DNA from: Fistulifera solaris
Lineage: Eukaryota > Bacillariophyta > Bacillariophyceae > Naviculales > Stauroneidaceae
Assembly (NCBI GenBank): GCA_030295235.1
Contig: AP026136.1
Location: 1,054,001 to 1,118,000, forward strand
Reading direction: 5' to 3'
Length of the DNA: 64,000 bases
The translations under genes were made by a program, and so were the position numbers. Under the pieces are notes generated by a model. The model was not told the origin of the DNA. It did not search any database and worked only from the letters and a program-made list of their open reading frames with translations. Below are positions 1 to 9,730 of the stretch, in pieces (the stretch's first letter is position 1; each line of letters starts with the position of its first letter).

Positions 1-121
1 GGACGCCGGTAAGGTCCTGAAGCTCCTGTTTCCAATGCTTTACGCCAGCGGCTGGGGCACCGCTGTACTCCAAAGTTTCCTTGCCCCATTTGATTTCCAG
101 CGTTACATTATCCGCAGGCAT
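1..121 (-). CDS. Ubiquitin-like domain protein, N-terminus only (USP14/UBP6- or UBLCP1-like)
   Basis: Forty codons run from an ATG at 121-119 to the window edge. The peptide begins MPADNVTLEIKWGKE and continues to HWKQELQDLTGV. An I-K-W-G-K-E strand followed by a K/Q-x-x-L-x-x-L-T-G-V helix is what the ubiquitin-like domain of the proteasome-bound deubiquitinase USP14/Ubp6 and of the proteasome phosphatase UBLCP1 looks like. Both bind the proteasome base through this domain. The catalytic part lies outside the window, so the two cannot be told apart. The family call is inference from one half of one domain. Confidence 0.6.
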   Translation of the reverse strand, partial: MPADNVTLEIKWGKETLEYSGAPAAGVKHWKQELQDLTGV

Positions 122-2002
122 TCTTCAAAACGATTACTCACGAATGAATAGTTGTGTAGTGTTTCTTTATATAATCCGTAATCCGTTCCAATTCGTAAGT
201 ACAAGTATAGGTCGATTGTCGTCGCAGTCGCAACAGTCGCAATAACGGCCTGCTCGGAAACTCATCGATGTGCTGAGAAAACGGGACTCATATTCATCAT
301 TTCAGTTAGACACGAGCAGCCCACTTTTTGTATCATTGTATTCATTCAAAATATCTGAAAGAGAAATCAGCTAGTCCACCCCCATCGCTAAAAAGTCAAA
401 AACACCGATACGATTGATTCAATTGAATGAAAGACGCTGTTTCTAGAGAGACTAGCATTCAATTCAGAATTTTACTTCTAACTGTGTTCCATGGCATGGA
501 AAATCAATACATCGACACCAAACAGGACTCGATTCGGACACGAGTAAACCATTACGGAGTATTTCGAAAGAAATTCTCATGCGTGTTCCTGGCAGTCCAA
601 CAAATACTTTGCGGCTCGAAGACGAATGATCAAGTGGATGTAAGTCGCCATCTTGCAAATCTTTTTCATGTTTGAATTTATCTCATGAAATCTCCGTTAT
701 TGTTTTCTACTGAAGTACAGAACCATGTTTTTGAAAAAAGAACTTCAAGTGCCAGACTTGTCAAATAACACTTACGTAGTAATTCATTTCCATATTTGCC
801 AGGCATATCGATGCGTCAATGTATAAAAACGCACCATGCTTTGAAGTATATGCCGACGACCGCACCGTTGAAAGCCGAATCCGCTCGATGCAAGTATCTT
901 TCTTAAAAAGATAATCTATTATGCTTCATCAAGTTTACTTTTTAATAAAATCCTCTAATCAAACCATCATTTGTCATGTAGAATTATACTGGGTCTGATC
1001 ATAACTACCCAAAAAATCAGAGGAAAGCTCTAGTGTCCTTTTCGTTCCGCAAGTTGGCACGTACTTGATTGGATTCAATCCATCGTCGCGGTAAATTTTG
1101 CAGCAGCGTGTGGTTAACGATGGGACGGCGTGATTTTTTGAAATGATGGTGGGTAGGGGGTTTTAACTGGGGTTTGTTTAGGGGCCTGTTCCAATTGCTG
1201 GGCTGGGTATCAAAGTGGAATACTCTTCGACACAGCTCTTCGCCATGGTTGACTAGGTCAACCAATCTTCTCGCGGAGTCCTGCCTAGCTTAGAAATGTC
1301 ATCACAGGTGATATTGATTTCTTATTTGAGTTAGTCAAATAAGGACAGTACATATATAGAGATTCTATAAAAGTACAGTCATGCCTTTATAATTAAAGTG
1401 TTGCCAACGTCGAAGGGACGAGTCTTCAACCAATCAAGCGCAGCACGTAAATTATGTAAAATTATGTCTATTATCCTACAAATTGGTGTGCACTTCAAAT
1501 GCTTGGTTGCGCGTCTACGTAACAAACAATTTTTTAACGGGCGATGCAAGACAACTGGATTTTGGCAACCTTAGTCCTAAGTCCTAAGCATGACTTAGTA
1601 GATGCAGCCCCATGGCTCAAATCTAGCATCTAGCGGCTACCAATAACCACTTATCCATTGACCGGCTGATCAGCTTCATTAGTTCGACATCGACTATCAG
1701 CACCTTTGAATTCCTCTCTTCTTATCCGTCAGGTTGATCTTGAATTCACGCTGCTGTTAAAGCAAATCATTTAAATCCTTCCTTCCGATGAGTGGCGGCG
1801 AGTGGCAAGTACAGGGTAGGTTCCATGAAATGCCCATAGCTCTAGCTTGAGAGATGATTGTGCAAATTATGAACATTGTGGTATGGTAATGGCAGTGAAG
1901 CTAGATAAATTTCTATAATCCAGATTTGCAATAATTTCCTAAAACATCTGACAATCTATGAACAAACCATTTCTCATGTTTATTATCTACGCTTCCAATT
2001 AA
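122..2002. other. Gene-poor stretch, nothing firmly recognised
   Basis: About 1.9 kb of AT-rich sequence between the 5' end of the ubiquitin-like gene and the 3' end of the next minus-strand gene. Only short open frames occur (82 codons at 427-675 and at 1017-1265, minus), without recognisable domains. A 9-bp element TACGGAGTA that recurs elsewhere in the window lies at 553-561. A G-rich patch lies near 1148-1182. The stretch probably holds the promoter of the first gene and the terminator of the next. Confidence 0.5.
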
Positions 2003-3511
2003 CTAGCATGAACAGCACAGAAGCCATTTCCAGGAATCATAGCTGTTACATATAATCCCTCTGTCATCAACCAGACGTTCCGCACTTTCTTTCTCTTGCT
2101 CTGCCTTACGTGTTCGAAGTTCCTCTTGTAGCCAAGCTAAGGCATCCGATATGAATATGGCTTCTAGGTATACGACGGAATCGTGTGTCAAAGCGAGAGG
2201 CATCCGCTTGTATTGGCGGGGCCCGCATGTATACTGAGGCTGTAAACCGTCCAAAGGAATCCTTCGTGTTTTCACTAGTCTTCGTTGCTGGCGACGACGC
2301 CTTTCATAGAGCTTGACTTCTAATGTTGTAGGCGCTTGAGTACCTCTCAAATTGCCCGTCAAGCGCAAACCACGTTCTGCCGGGACAAAAGCTTTCCCGG
2401 ACGGTCTTAAAACGAAGTTTTCAAGACAATCCTCGTAGGCCAGTTGAATGATCCAAGTAGAGCGCGGATTCAAGCCAGATGCCGAAGCCACTCTCACCTC
2501 TATCGCACTAGCCGCAAAGACTGCTGGAGTGTGTACCAGAAATGGAGGTTGAAGAAGACTAGCTCTGATGCGGTCGCTCTGTCGAGAACCGGTCGATGGT
2601 GCCGAGCTTGTCGGATAAGACTGCGGAGAAGAAAGGGCCACTGGCTTGCGAGGAACAAACGAATCGTGACACATCTTCCGCAATACAACCATTGTTATTG
2701 TTGCTGTATTGGCTACGTCCCATCTTAAGAGGACGCCATATTGCATCGACAAGAATCCCATGCGCAACTCGACTAGTGAACGCGTTTCAACGAAGGTAGC
2801 GTTTCGTTCTGAAACTACAGCATTTCTGCGTTTCACGGAAGCCTTGCTAGTTTCACTAAGTGCATGTTGAGCCAGTAAACGCATCTTGGCACGAAGCTTT
2901 TCAAGACATGCCTCCCTCCCGAGTGCGCAAATTTTTGAACCCACCGGTTCGCCCAGCCCTTTGTCTTTTTGCATTCGACACTGGGGGTGAAAATACATTG
3001 CAGGGTCATTTAGCTGTTTCGTATCCAGCTCGGCAAAAGACACAGTAAAAACCGAAGCTTCTGTGTTACAAGTCGATATCCGACTGACGCGTGGAGGAGT
3101 GCGCCGGCGTGAAAGTTTTATGGGTCTCCTCCGCTTGCGCGAATCATCCTGGCTTTGATCGAAGCTTTCAACAGATTCAAGACCTAGACTTCCACTCGCA
3201 TCATCTTGAGAATCTCGATCCTTTTGCTGCTGCTTCAGTAGTTGAGACTGTTCGTGAAGGAGCGACTCAATGCAAGCATCATGCAATGATGAAAAATCAA
3301 CCGAATTCAAATCACCGTTTTGAAAGTCACGAAGATGAAGAGCCGAGCCAAACGCATCCCGTGAGCCTGTTGCGCAACTGTCGTCACAGCCGAGCAGTTC
3401 CAAGCCACAGCTATTCTCGATCAGATCTGAAAATAACGAGTTGCAACTGGCAGCGCCTCCGCTGTCCCGTGTTGTTTTTGCCGGCCATATTCGCTTTGGC
3501 TTGATAGCCAT
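2003..3511 (-). CDS. Unknown protein with C2-like C-terminal region and Cys-rich tail
   Basis: A 502-residue protein if the ATG at 3511 (MAIKPKRIW) is used; an upstream in-frame ATG at 3577 would add 22 residues. The first 180 residues are Ser/Asp/Gln-rich and end in a basic patch (SRKRRRPIKLSRRR). After residue ~340 a region beginning AIEVRVASASGLNPRSTWI resembles the first strands of a C2 domain, and it is followed by a short basic segment (YERRRRQQRRLVKTRR). The protein ends in WLLCCSC, a hydrophobic stretch with three cysteines that could be lipidated. I do not recognise an orthologue; the C2 idea is weak inference. No intron is needed. Confidence 0.7.
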   Translation of the reverse strand: MAIKPKRIWPAKTTRDSGGAASCNSLFSDLIENSCGLELLGCDDSCATGSRDAFGSALHLRDFQNGDLNSVDFSSLHDACIESLLHEQSQLLKQQQKDRDSQDDASGSLGLESVESFDQSQDDSRKRRRPIKLSRRRTPPRVSRISTCNTEASVFTVSFAELDTKQLNDPAMYFHPQCRMQKDKGLGEPVGSKICALGREACLEKLRAKMRLLAQHALSETSKASVKRRNAVVSERNATFVETRSLVELRMGFLSMQYGVLLRWDVANTATITMVVLRKMCHDSFVPRKPVALSSPQSYPTSSAPSTGSRQSDRIRASLLQPPFLVHTPAVFAASAIEVRVASASGLNPRSTWIIQLAYEDCLENFVLRPSGKAFVPAERGLRLTGNLRGTQAPTTLEVKLYERRRRQQRRLVKTRRIPLDGLQPQYTCGPRQYKRMPLALTHDSVVYLEAIFISDALAWLQEELRTRKAEQEKESAERLVDDRGIICNSYDSWKWLLCCSC

Positions 3512-4127
3512 TTTTCGTAAAGCTTGTGCGCGGGAATTATTCACTGAAATATTCAACACAGATAAAAGAAGGTGCAATGATTAACTTCCAAATCACAATC
3601 ATATCAGTCTTTTCGATGCTGGCATCCATCCACCCCTGCGTTTAAAAGGCAAACAGCCAACACCGCAACAAGCAAACACGAACGACTGCTCCGTCAGAGT
3701 CTTGCTTTTAGTGTAGGGACCTTCCGGCGGCAAGAAAATGTACTTCTCCTGGTGCGGCGACTCTTGAAAATTTGATCCAACGCAAGCTAAATAGATTTGA
3801 ATCTTCACTAAGTGACAAACACGAAAATAGGTGTCATTATCCGTTGTAGAATTGTTCTTACGCCAAAGACTACTGCGTGACTTCGTTAGGAAATTAGGAA
3901 TAAATATTAGTATCAATTATTTGTTGAAAAAAAAGAATCACTGTACGATATACTGTAAAAGGGAGAAGGCCATAACCTTTAACCCTGATCATGTCCATGG
4001 ATATTGACTGTGCTAGAGGGCACGTTCATGCATCCAAAAATCACATCAATTATTTTGGCACGCACACTTTCGCCTCGGCTCGATTTCAGTTCTTTGAAAA
4101 CCATAGCGCAAAATCTTGAAAAGTTGC

Positions 4128-4967
4128 TCAAGACTCGGAAAGAATAGCGTCGTCAGCCTTCTGTAATCGCATGCTCGTTATGTACGATAATTCAGGGAAT
4201 TCTTGCAGTAGATAAGCGTTTCCTTTGTTTACAATCTGCCCTTGGTTTGGTCTCTCGCGATAATTCGAACTGATCTTATCAATATATTCCATTCCTTCTA
4301 TGACTTCTCCAATGGGAGCAAAGCCCTGTTGGTCGAGGGCTGCATTGTCGTTCAAATTGATAAACAGTTGTGTTGTTCGAGTGTTCTTCCCGGAAGTGGC
4401 AAAAGTGAGCGTCCCTCGTTTATTAGATTCTTTCACTGGATCATCTTGTAAAACTTTTGTTTTCCATTCCAACTGTATGCTTGGGTTGCCATTGATTCCA
4501 AATTGCACCACAAAATTCGGCAACACCCGAAAGAATCGACAATCGTCATAAAATTGTGCCTCGACGAGTTCCAACAAATGGGCTGCTCCGATCGGAGCCC
4601 AATCGGGACGAACTTCAATGATAACATTGTGCGGATCCGACTCACCGGTCAGACCTGCTAAAGTCATAACGAGACGCGGTGGGTGTTTTGTAACGACCGT
4701 GTCATCGGTTCCACCCGTGTCGTCTGTCTTTTCAGATGTGTGTCTCAAATGCTGTTCTTGTTGACGAAGTAATAATTTTTCCGGCGTACTGCCGCTTTTG
4801 ATACGGTACTGTCGTTTCGTACGAAAATGATCCATTTCAAAGAGTAATGCACAGAAAGCGAGCAGAGCCGTCATCCAAGCAATGACTTTTAACAATCGAA
4901 TGTACGAGCCACCCGTCGCTCGGGATCGCCGTATCCGTCGTTTCATTTGTTGAGGAGGCTTTTGCAT
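4128..4967 (-). CDS. Membrane-anchored cyclophilin-type peptidyl-prolyl isomerase
   Basis: This 279-residue single-exon protein catalyses cis-trans isomerisation of prolyl bonds if active. A basic N-terminus (KRRIRRSRATGG) precedes one transmembrane segment (about residues 25-44), the layout of a type II signal anchor, so the enzyme domain should face the lumen of the ER or Golgi. The cyclophilin fold starts near residue 98. FFRVLPNFVVQFG matches the canonical FHRVIPGFMVQGG block and keeps the catalytic Arg and the Gln; FATSGKNTRTTQLFINLN and FAPIGEVIEGMEYI match the later blocks. The canonical Trp/His of the cyclosporin pocket is not evident, so drug binding is doubtful. It is divergent from the DHX29-like gene, which starts 388 bp away. 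Confidence 0.85.
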   Translation of the reverse strand: MQKPPQQMKRRIRRSRATGGSYIRLLKVIAWMTALLAFCALLFEMDHFRTKRQYRIKSGSTPEKLLLRQQEQHLRHTSEKTDDTGGTDDTVVTKHPPRLVMTLAGLTGESDPHNVIIEVRPDWAPIGAAHLLELVEAQFYDDCRFFRVLPNFVVQFGINGNPSIQLEWKTKVLQDDPVKESNKRGTLTFATSGKNTRTTQLFINLNDNAALDQQGFAPIGEVIEGMEYIDKISSNYRERPNQGQIVNKGNAYLLQEFPELSYITSMRLQKADDAILSES

Positions 4968-5354
4968 TTTGATTATGAATTATTTTGCAAACGGATCTTG
5001 TGTATTATAGAGGCACAATGATCGACGAAAGAGGTCTTCTGCGAAAAAGACATGAAAGTGAAAAAAGGTCGGGACAGACACAAACAGCGGTGCGCGCGAT
5101 GCGGGGGGAACTAAATAAATAATTGCGACAGTCATGACGACGTATTACTCGTGACTGGTTAGTTCATTTTGCTCTTTTCGGTCCCCGTCCCCCTCGACTC
5201 AAATACTAAAAAGAGTAAGGTTTTGAAAATACGAAAGGAGATAGCTACAAAAAGAGAACAAGTAATCCTTACCAGTATGCTTGCATTTTGACTTGCTTTA
5301 AACCTACGTTCTTCATCCTTCTTAACCCCATGACAACCACACTCTGCTTTCGTC

Positions 5355-8300
5355 ATGGCGCGCAAAAAGGCCAAGGCTAAAGGCCCCGACACGCGGGGAT
5401 ACAATCAACAAAACAACCAGGATCAAGCTCCTCCCAAACGTAGCACACCGTCACATGAAGCCGAATTGTATGACGTCTCGAAACCCCGAATGTACACGCT
5501 TCATCTTACCAAAGCCATGGAAACTCAATTGCGAGAATTTCTGGGTGAATTTCCTTTGCCACAAACGGAGGCGCTTCCTTCGGATCGCTTTGGAAAACGG
5601 ATTACCAACATTTACGATCGACTGATCGATCTCGGTTTTGCCTTCCAAGATATCCAGCAAGCTGTGTTGCAGTTGCGTTATCACATCACTTTAGACCTAG
5701 CGCTAGACTGGTTGTGCTGGCATGTCGATGTTCTACCACCTCGATTCACGGACGAACGATTTGATGTATCAACAAACTCGTCCTCGGTCTGGGTGGAGCC
5801 GATGACTAAAGCAGTAAGGAGTGCAGAGAACAGTTCAACCGTGGAGACACGTTCTGTCGCTCCATTCGAGTTTGCTTCGCCTGGGACTCCTTACAAGAAA
5901 ATGCAAGGAGAGGATCGAAGTGATGAAAATGATACTTCCATGTCGGATGCACATAAGCAGTGGCTGCTCTCGCAGTATCAATACGAGGAGGAAGACGAAG
6001 AGACAGAAGCTGAAAATGACCTAAGCATGCCGCTAGACGATTCTTTATCGGGCACTATACTACGCGAAGATGATGAATTGCACCGGGATAGATTGAAACT
6101 GAAGCAACTCAAGGTGGAATTGGAGCCCCTTGAATCGCAATTGAATGACGAGGCGTCGTGTTATATGATGAGTAAGCACGAACTTAAGGCAATGCGCGGT
6201 CGTGTAAAGCCTCTCAAACGTCAAATTAAAGTGCTAGAAGAGAAAATTGCGGGTCGAGAAAGGAAGCTTGCACTCCAAAGTCCCGTTCATGAGCTGTCAG
6301 TAGACGAGGATTGCGAAGAGGACAGTCTGCTAGATATTTTTAGTATGAGCATCGAAGACATCAATCCTAGCATTGATAAGTCCATGTCCTCGCAAATGAA
6401 ACAAGGTGCCGGAGACGAAGACACGCAAACTATTCCTAGAGATTCCGTACCAAAATCGTGGACGGGGATGAAACCCAAAGCTCTTCTCGAAGATTTTTGT
6501 CGACGACAAAAGCTTCCTCAGCCATCATTTCAGCGTATGACGAAAACCTCGTGTATACTAAGAATGAAGGGTTCGACGGGTGAAGGAAAAGTGGCAGTGA
6601 TTCATCAGGATGGCCCAACTCTTGCTGACGCGCAACATTTCGCTGCAGCAAAAGCATTGTTTCAATTAGATTCTAAGGCAAATATTCAACACCTTCTGCC
6701 TCCTTTTCATCGCCAAGTTTGGTCAGAATGGAAGAGCTCGGCGAAATTGACGGAAAATAGAATTAAACTAGATGAGGGGGGCGAAACGTAGAAACGAAAT
6801 CGACCAGCTTTTGAACCAGTTAGCGAAAAATGACGAGATTGGTCGCCAAAAGTATGCCTTCAAGAAGGAAGAACATGGACTAGATGACTTAGTAGATATG
6901 AAGGAACAAAGAGAACATTCATGGGAGGAAGTGAAAGAATCGAGCTTGAGCAGTTCAGCTCGTTTATGTCAAGAGAACATTCAGCTTAAGAACGAATTCG
7001 AGACCATAGTTAAGTCCGAGAAGTATCAGAGGCATCTAGAACTGAGAGAGAAACTTCCCGTTTACGGTTTTCGAGAATCAATCCTAGAAGCAATCGAGAA
7101 TAATCCGGTCACGATCATATCCGCAGAGACGGGAGCGGGAAAGACTACTCAGGTTTGTTAATGTATTTTCTGTCCCAGTACGTGTTGTAATTGAGTCTAA
7201 GGTCTTTTGCAGGTACCACAGTTTCTCTTATCGACTGCTTTATTGCAAGGAAAAGGTGGTCACACATCAATAATATGCACACAGCCTCGAAGGGTTGCCG
7301 CTACATCTGTCGCTGAGCGTGTTGCGGAAGAGGTTGGAGAGCGGTCTGTTGGCGGGTTGGTCGGCTATCAGATTCGAATGGAAAGTTCCAAATCGAGTCG
7401 AACAAAGCTTCTCTTTTGTACAACAGGTGTTATCCTGCGTCGACTAATCGAAGACCCTTTGCTGAACGGTGTATCTCACCTGGTAGTTGATGAAGTTCAC
7501 GAACGCCAGTGGCAAATTGACGTTCTCCTCATGTCGCTTAAAACACTCATGCAAGGGAGACGACCGGATTTGAAAGTAATTTTGGTAAGTTGTTCCAGGC
7601 TTTGTCTTCATTGATTATCAACTTAATACTCACAACAACACTAAGATGTCAGCCACACTTGACTCCGGTCTTTTCTCGTCTTACTTTTGGTCTGCCCCTG
7701 TGTTGAGCGTCCCAGGGCGGACCTTTCCAGTGAAGAATTACTTCTTGGAAGATCTGCTCGAAAAGACAGGGCACATCATCGAAGAAGATTCTCGATACGC
7801 TCAGAGAAGCTTTGCACGAATGGATACGGTTGATTTACGGGTAACGGAACGTAGGGGGCGAAAGAGACGCGATGTCGCCTACGTGCAATCGCAGACAGAT
7901 ATAGAAGTTTCAAATGAGTTTATGGGTTACTCGGTGTCTACGCGAAGGTGAGTTCCTTGAATTTATATTGCGCAATACGTTATCGCTGTACTAACTCGTT
8001 TGTTGTCAAGATCGATGGATAGAGTCGATGAGACGATCCTCAACTATGACTTGATTGAAGATGTCTTGGAGCTTCTCTTCTTCCATTCAAACACATTCAC
8101 AACAACGGAAAATGCCGAAGTAAAAAATGGAGCTGTACTAATTTTTCTTCCTGGCTTGCGAGAAATTCGAACTTTAATGGATCGACTATTAGGAAGTACG
8201 ATCTGCGGCAAAAACGAGAAGTTAGAGGTGATACCATTGCATTCATCGTTGTCATCAAAAGATCAACGGCGAGCATTCAAGCCAACAAGCAAAGGGTACC

Positions 8301-9634
8301 GAAAAATCATCATTTCAACAAATATTGCGGAAACTAGCGTTACAATTCCGGACGTAACATGTATCATTGATAGCGGGCTGGTACGAGAAATTCAGCGCGA
8401 CCAACGGACTGGCACGCAAAAGCTCGTAACGACATGGTGTTCGAAGGCAAATACAAAGCAGAGGTGTGGACGAGCAGGTAGGGTACAACCAGGGATATCG
8501 TTAAGACTCTTTTCGTCAAAGACTGATGCTCTGATGAAAGGCGTCACTGAACCAGAATTGAAGCGAATACCCTTGGAAGAAGTTTGTTTAACAATTTTAG
8601 CATCAGGTCTGTCAACTTCGTGCAAGTCCTTTCTTGCAAATGCTCCTGAACCTCCTTTGGCATCCGCCATCGAGCTTTCATTAGAAGATTTAAGATGCAT
8701 TGGTGCTATATCGATTGAAAAACGTGACGGAATTAGCTCCGACGGCCCTCGCGAAGAGTTGACCGCGTTGGGTGAGCACCTTGCAAAGATACCGATCGAT
8801 GCAAGATTGGGGAAAATGCTTATATATGGAAGCATGTTTCAATGCCTCGATCCAGCGCTAACTCTAGCTGCGTGTCTCTCTGCATCCCAATCACCTTTCG
8901 TTTCGTCATTTTTGGAGGGTGATGAGGTTAAGGCTGCGCATTCTTCATTTCTTGATACTTCATCGGACTTCGTTACTTTGCTCAATGTGTGGGAAGCTTT
9001 TGTGTCTGCCGGGTCCGCAGCACGCCAATTTTGCCGTGAAAAGTATTTAAATTACGATGCTTTTCTTGAAATTGCAGATGCACGTGACCAATTCTTAGCT
9101 CATCTGTGCAAAATCGGGTTTGTCAATCGAAAAGGTTTTGATGACGGCCAAGGAAATTACAACTCTCAGAGCAAATCACCTGATGCGATTCATTTTGTCA
9201 TATGTGCCGGACTTTATCCAAACGTGGCCATGATAGAATCTGACTTGGGGCTTGTCCACAAGACGGAAAAGGTTGCTATACACAACAGTTCAGTTAACGC
9301 GAAATCACTGAAAGATCGTCCATCAGACTGGGTCGCATTCCATGAGAAACTAGGAACGGGGCGCCAGATCGCAATATCAACCACATGCTTTGTACATCCT
9401 TTCTCATTATTTCTACTTGGACCAATGGTTCACATTGATCATAATTTAGGAAAAGTCGAGATAGACCATTGGATCAAACTTACTTTGTCTGGAAAAACGG
9501 CGGTGCTGTTAAAAGGACTGAAACATCGGCTAGAATGGTCTTTGAAAAATTGCATTCAACAAGTGAACGCTGAAAGCAATGTTTCTGATTTAGACGTGAT
9601 TGACAAAATCATCTCTATTTTATGTCAAGTCTAG
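5355..9634 (+). CDS. DHX29: DHX29-like DEAH-box RNA helicase (translation initiation)
   Basis: A DExH helicase of about 1,350 residues. Exon 1 carries a UBA-like segment ([16 protein letters not shown], about residues 115-130), an acidic linker, a coiled coil and a dsRNA-binding-like region ending [13 protein letters not shown]; this order is that of DHX29, the 40S-bound helicase that helps scan structured 5' UTRs. Motifs seen: Walker A GAGKTTQ, QPRRVAA, DEVHER, SAT, and QRCGRAGR (motif VI), then the HA2 and OB regions. Introns by GT-AG and frame are 7153-7212, 7585-7645 and 7948-8010. The frame breaks once at the G6 run 6776-6781: one base fewer joins KLDEG directly to [12 protein letters not shown] treat that as a likely consensus error. 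The last intron has a CTAAC branch-like site. Confidence 0.88.
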
Positions 9635-9730
9635 AAAATCATTGCCAAATTGTTTTGCAAGATAGGAATATGAGTGAAGTGTTCAGACCATCAGAAAAGA
9701 TTCTGCGTTCCGTAGTATGATCGTCTGAAT

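Noticed and set aside
1017-1265. An 82-codon minus-strand frame in the gene-poor stretch
   Set aside because: Composition is partly protein-like, but no domain, start context or neighbouring exon supports it.
3599-3916. A 105-codon minus-strand frame between two genes
   Set aside because: No domain or splice partner; likely 5' flank of the unknown protein gene.
6772-6791. Programmed frameshift in the DHX29-like helicase
   Set aside because: The G6 run could be slippery, but similar one-base shifts of both signs occur in many unrelated genes here, so consensus indels are the simpler reading.
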